Positions 63,410 to 64,000 of a stretch of DNA of 64,000 bases are shown in pieces. Positions within the stretch are counted from its first letter, which is position 1, and each line of letters begins with the position of its first letter. The notes beneath the pieces were generated by a model that worked only from the letters and a program-made list of their open reading frames with translations, was not told where the DNA came from and ran no database searches. Source of the stretch: Scatophagus argus (taxonomy: Eukaryota; Chordata; Actinopteri; Scatophagidae). Location of the stretch: the NCBI RefSeq assembly GCF_020382885.2, contig NC_058499.1:10959872-11023871 (forward strand). The letters are read 5' to 3'. The position numbers and the translations under genes were made by a program.

Positions 63410-64000
63410 TCATTTTTTATCCTGTACATCATCTTCTCTCTTCTCTGCCTCCATCTTCTTCCCCACATCCTTCTCTGTCACTCTGCAGGCTTCAACAATG
63501 TTTTTCTCACTGCTTGAGGCTCTCGGCTCTTTGCTCGCCATCAAGTGCTTTGCTTTCCTCTCACTTTCGTTCCAGCTCTGTGACCTGTGAGACGGCATAA
63601 ACTTTTCATCAGCTACAGTCAGATAGTCAGTAGTGTCTGAGAGGTTTCTCTTGGCCTTCATCTTGGTTTGGTCCTCCATGGGTTCTGTTGCTGGAAGAGC
63701 TCCCTCTCTTTCTAAAGGGATGTGATCAGTTTGAATCTTGTCTTTTTTTAACTCCGCAGGTGCAGTGCTGGTTTGAAACTGCTGGGCAAGAGTTCTGACT
63801 GCTGACACTTTAGGCATGTGACCGTAAGTGCTGGGATGCACCTGGTACTCCAAGTTTGCTGGCCACTGGTTTGGTGTTTTAGTCACCTGCTCCAGCACTG
63901 ACCTGTAGTCTGCAATTTGCTGTGCATCATTGCTTGCCTCAGCTGGGTTGTAGATGATGCTGCTCATAGCTCTCTTCTTTGTGATAGGGGACGTCTGGCT
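63410..64000 (-). CDS. Unrecognised protein, C-terminal exon (partial; continues off the right edge)
   Basis: A minus-strand frame stays open from the window edge to a stop at 63412-63410, about 196 codons. The edge-proximal part looks like genuine coding sequence: ITKKRAMSSIIYNPAEA, DAQQIADYRSVLEQVTK, EYQVHPSTYGHMPKVS and AVRTLAQQF. The second half is highly charged and low in complexity (MKAKRNLSDT, ERKAKHLMAS, ending EKREDDVQDKK). No domain, signal peptide or membrane segment is visible. The internal methionine at 63967 is unlikely to be the true start because the frame continues upstream. I do not recognise the family. The composition suggests a disordered, possibly cytoskeletal or scaffold, C-terminus. 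It is convergent with rab8b. Confidence 0.6.
   Translation of the reverse strand, partial: SQTSPITKKRAMSSIIYNPAEASNDAQQIADYRSVLEQVTKTPNQWPANLEYQVHPSTYGHMPKVSAVRTLAQQFQTSTAPAELKKDKIQTDHIPLEREGALPATEPMEDQTKMKAKRNLSDTTDYLTVADEKFMPSHRSQSWNESERKAKHLMASKEPRASSSEKNIVEACRVTEKDVGKKMEAEKREDDVQDKK

Noticed and set aside
63252-63590. Plus-strand open frame at the right edge
   Set aside because: Low-complexity Ser/Phe/Leu-rich antisense shadow of the charged minus-strand exon.

Overview
This window is vertebrate nuclear DNA, almost certainly from a ray-finned (percomorph-like) fish. The genes are intron-rich with GT-AG junctions. The intergenic DNA is AT-rich and holds teleost-type interspersed repeats: a tRNA-derived SINE, a decayed Tc1 transposon and several short repeat families. 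The exons encode clear orthologues of human chromosome 15 genes. I found no operon, CRISPR array, virus or toxin gene.

Layout, left to right: dapk2 (-, only its 5' end), tbc1d2b (-), sh2d7 (+), cib2 (-), lrrc61 (+), idh3a (+), acsbg1 (-), dnaja4 (+), rps27l (-), rab8b (+), and the 3' part of an unrecognised gene (-) running off the right edge. For nine of these I could place every coding exon from splice sites and homology. In each case the summed exon length is a multiple of three and the protein is close to the length I recall for the human family member: tbc1d2b 974 aa, sh2d7 436, cib2 187, lrrc61 261, idh3a 366, acsbg1 695, dnaja4 395, rps27l 84, rab8b 207.

The genes do not form one pathway. 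tbc1d2b (Rab GTPase-activating protein) and rab8b (Rab GTPase) both act in membrane traffic. idh3a (TCA cycle) and acsbg1 (acyl-CoA synthesis) are metabolic. dnaja4 is a heat-inducible co-chaperone, rps27l a ribosomal protein, cib2 a calcium sensor, sh2d7 an SH2 adaptor and dapk2 a calmodulin-dependent death kinase. What unites them is conserved synteny: the block TBC1D2B-SH2D7-CIB2-IDH3A-ACSBG1-DNAJA4 (human 15q24-25) is flanked here by DAPK2 and RPS27L-RAB8B (human 15q22), with lrrc61 (human chromosome 7) inserted between cib2 and idh3a.

The most notable points are: a SINE nested inside a dead Tc1 element inside rps27l intron 3, with a visible target-site duplication; a GC-AG intron in sh2d7; an in-frame candidate cassette exon in the idh3a presequence; a heat-shock-element-like array just upstream of a TATA motif in dnaja4; nearly abutting poly(A) signals of dnaja4 and rps27l; and a 223-codon open frame in a cib2 intron. 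I did not find a convincing undescribed biological system.
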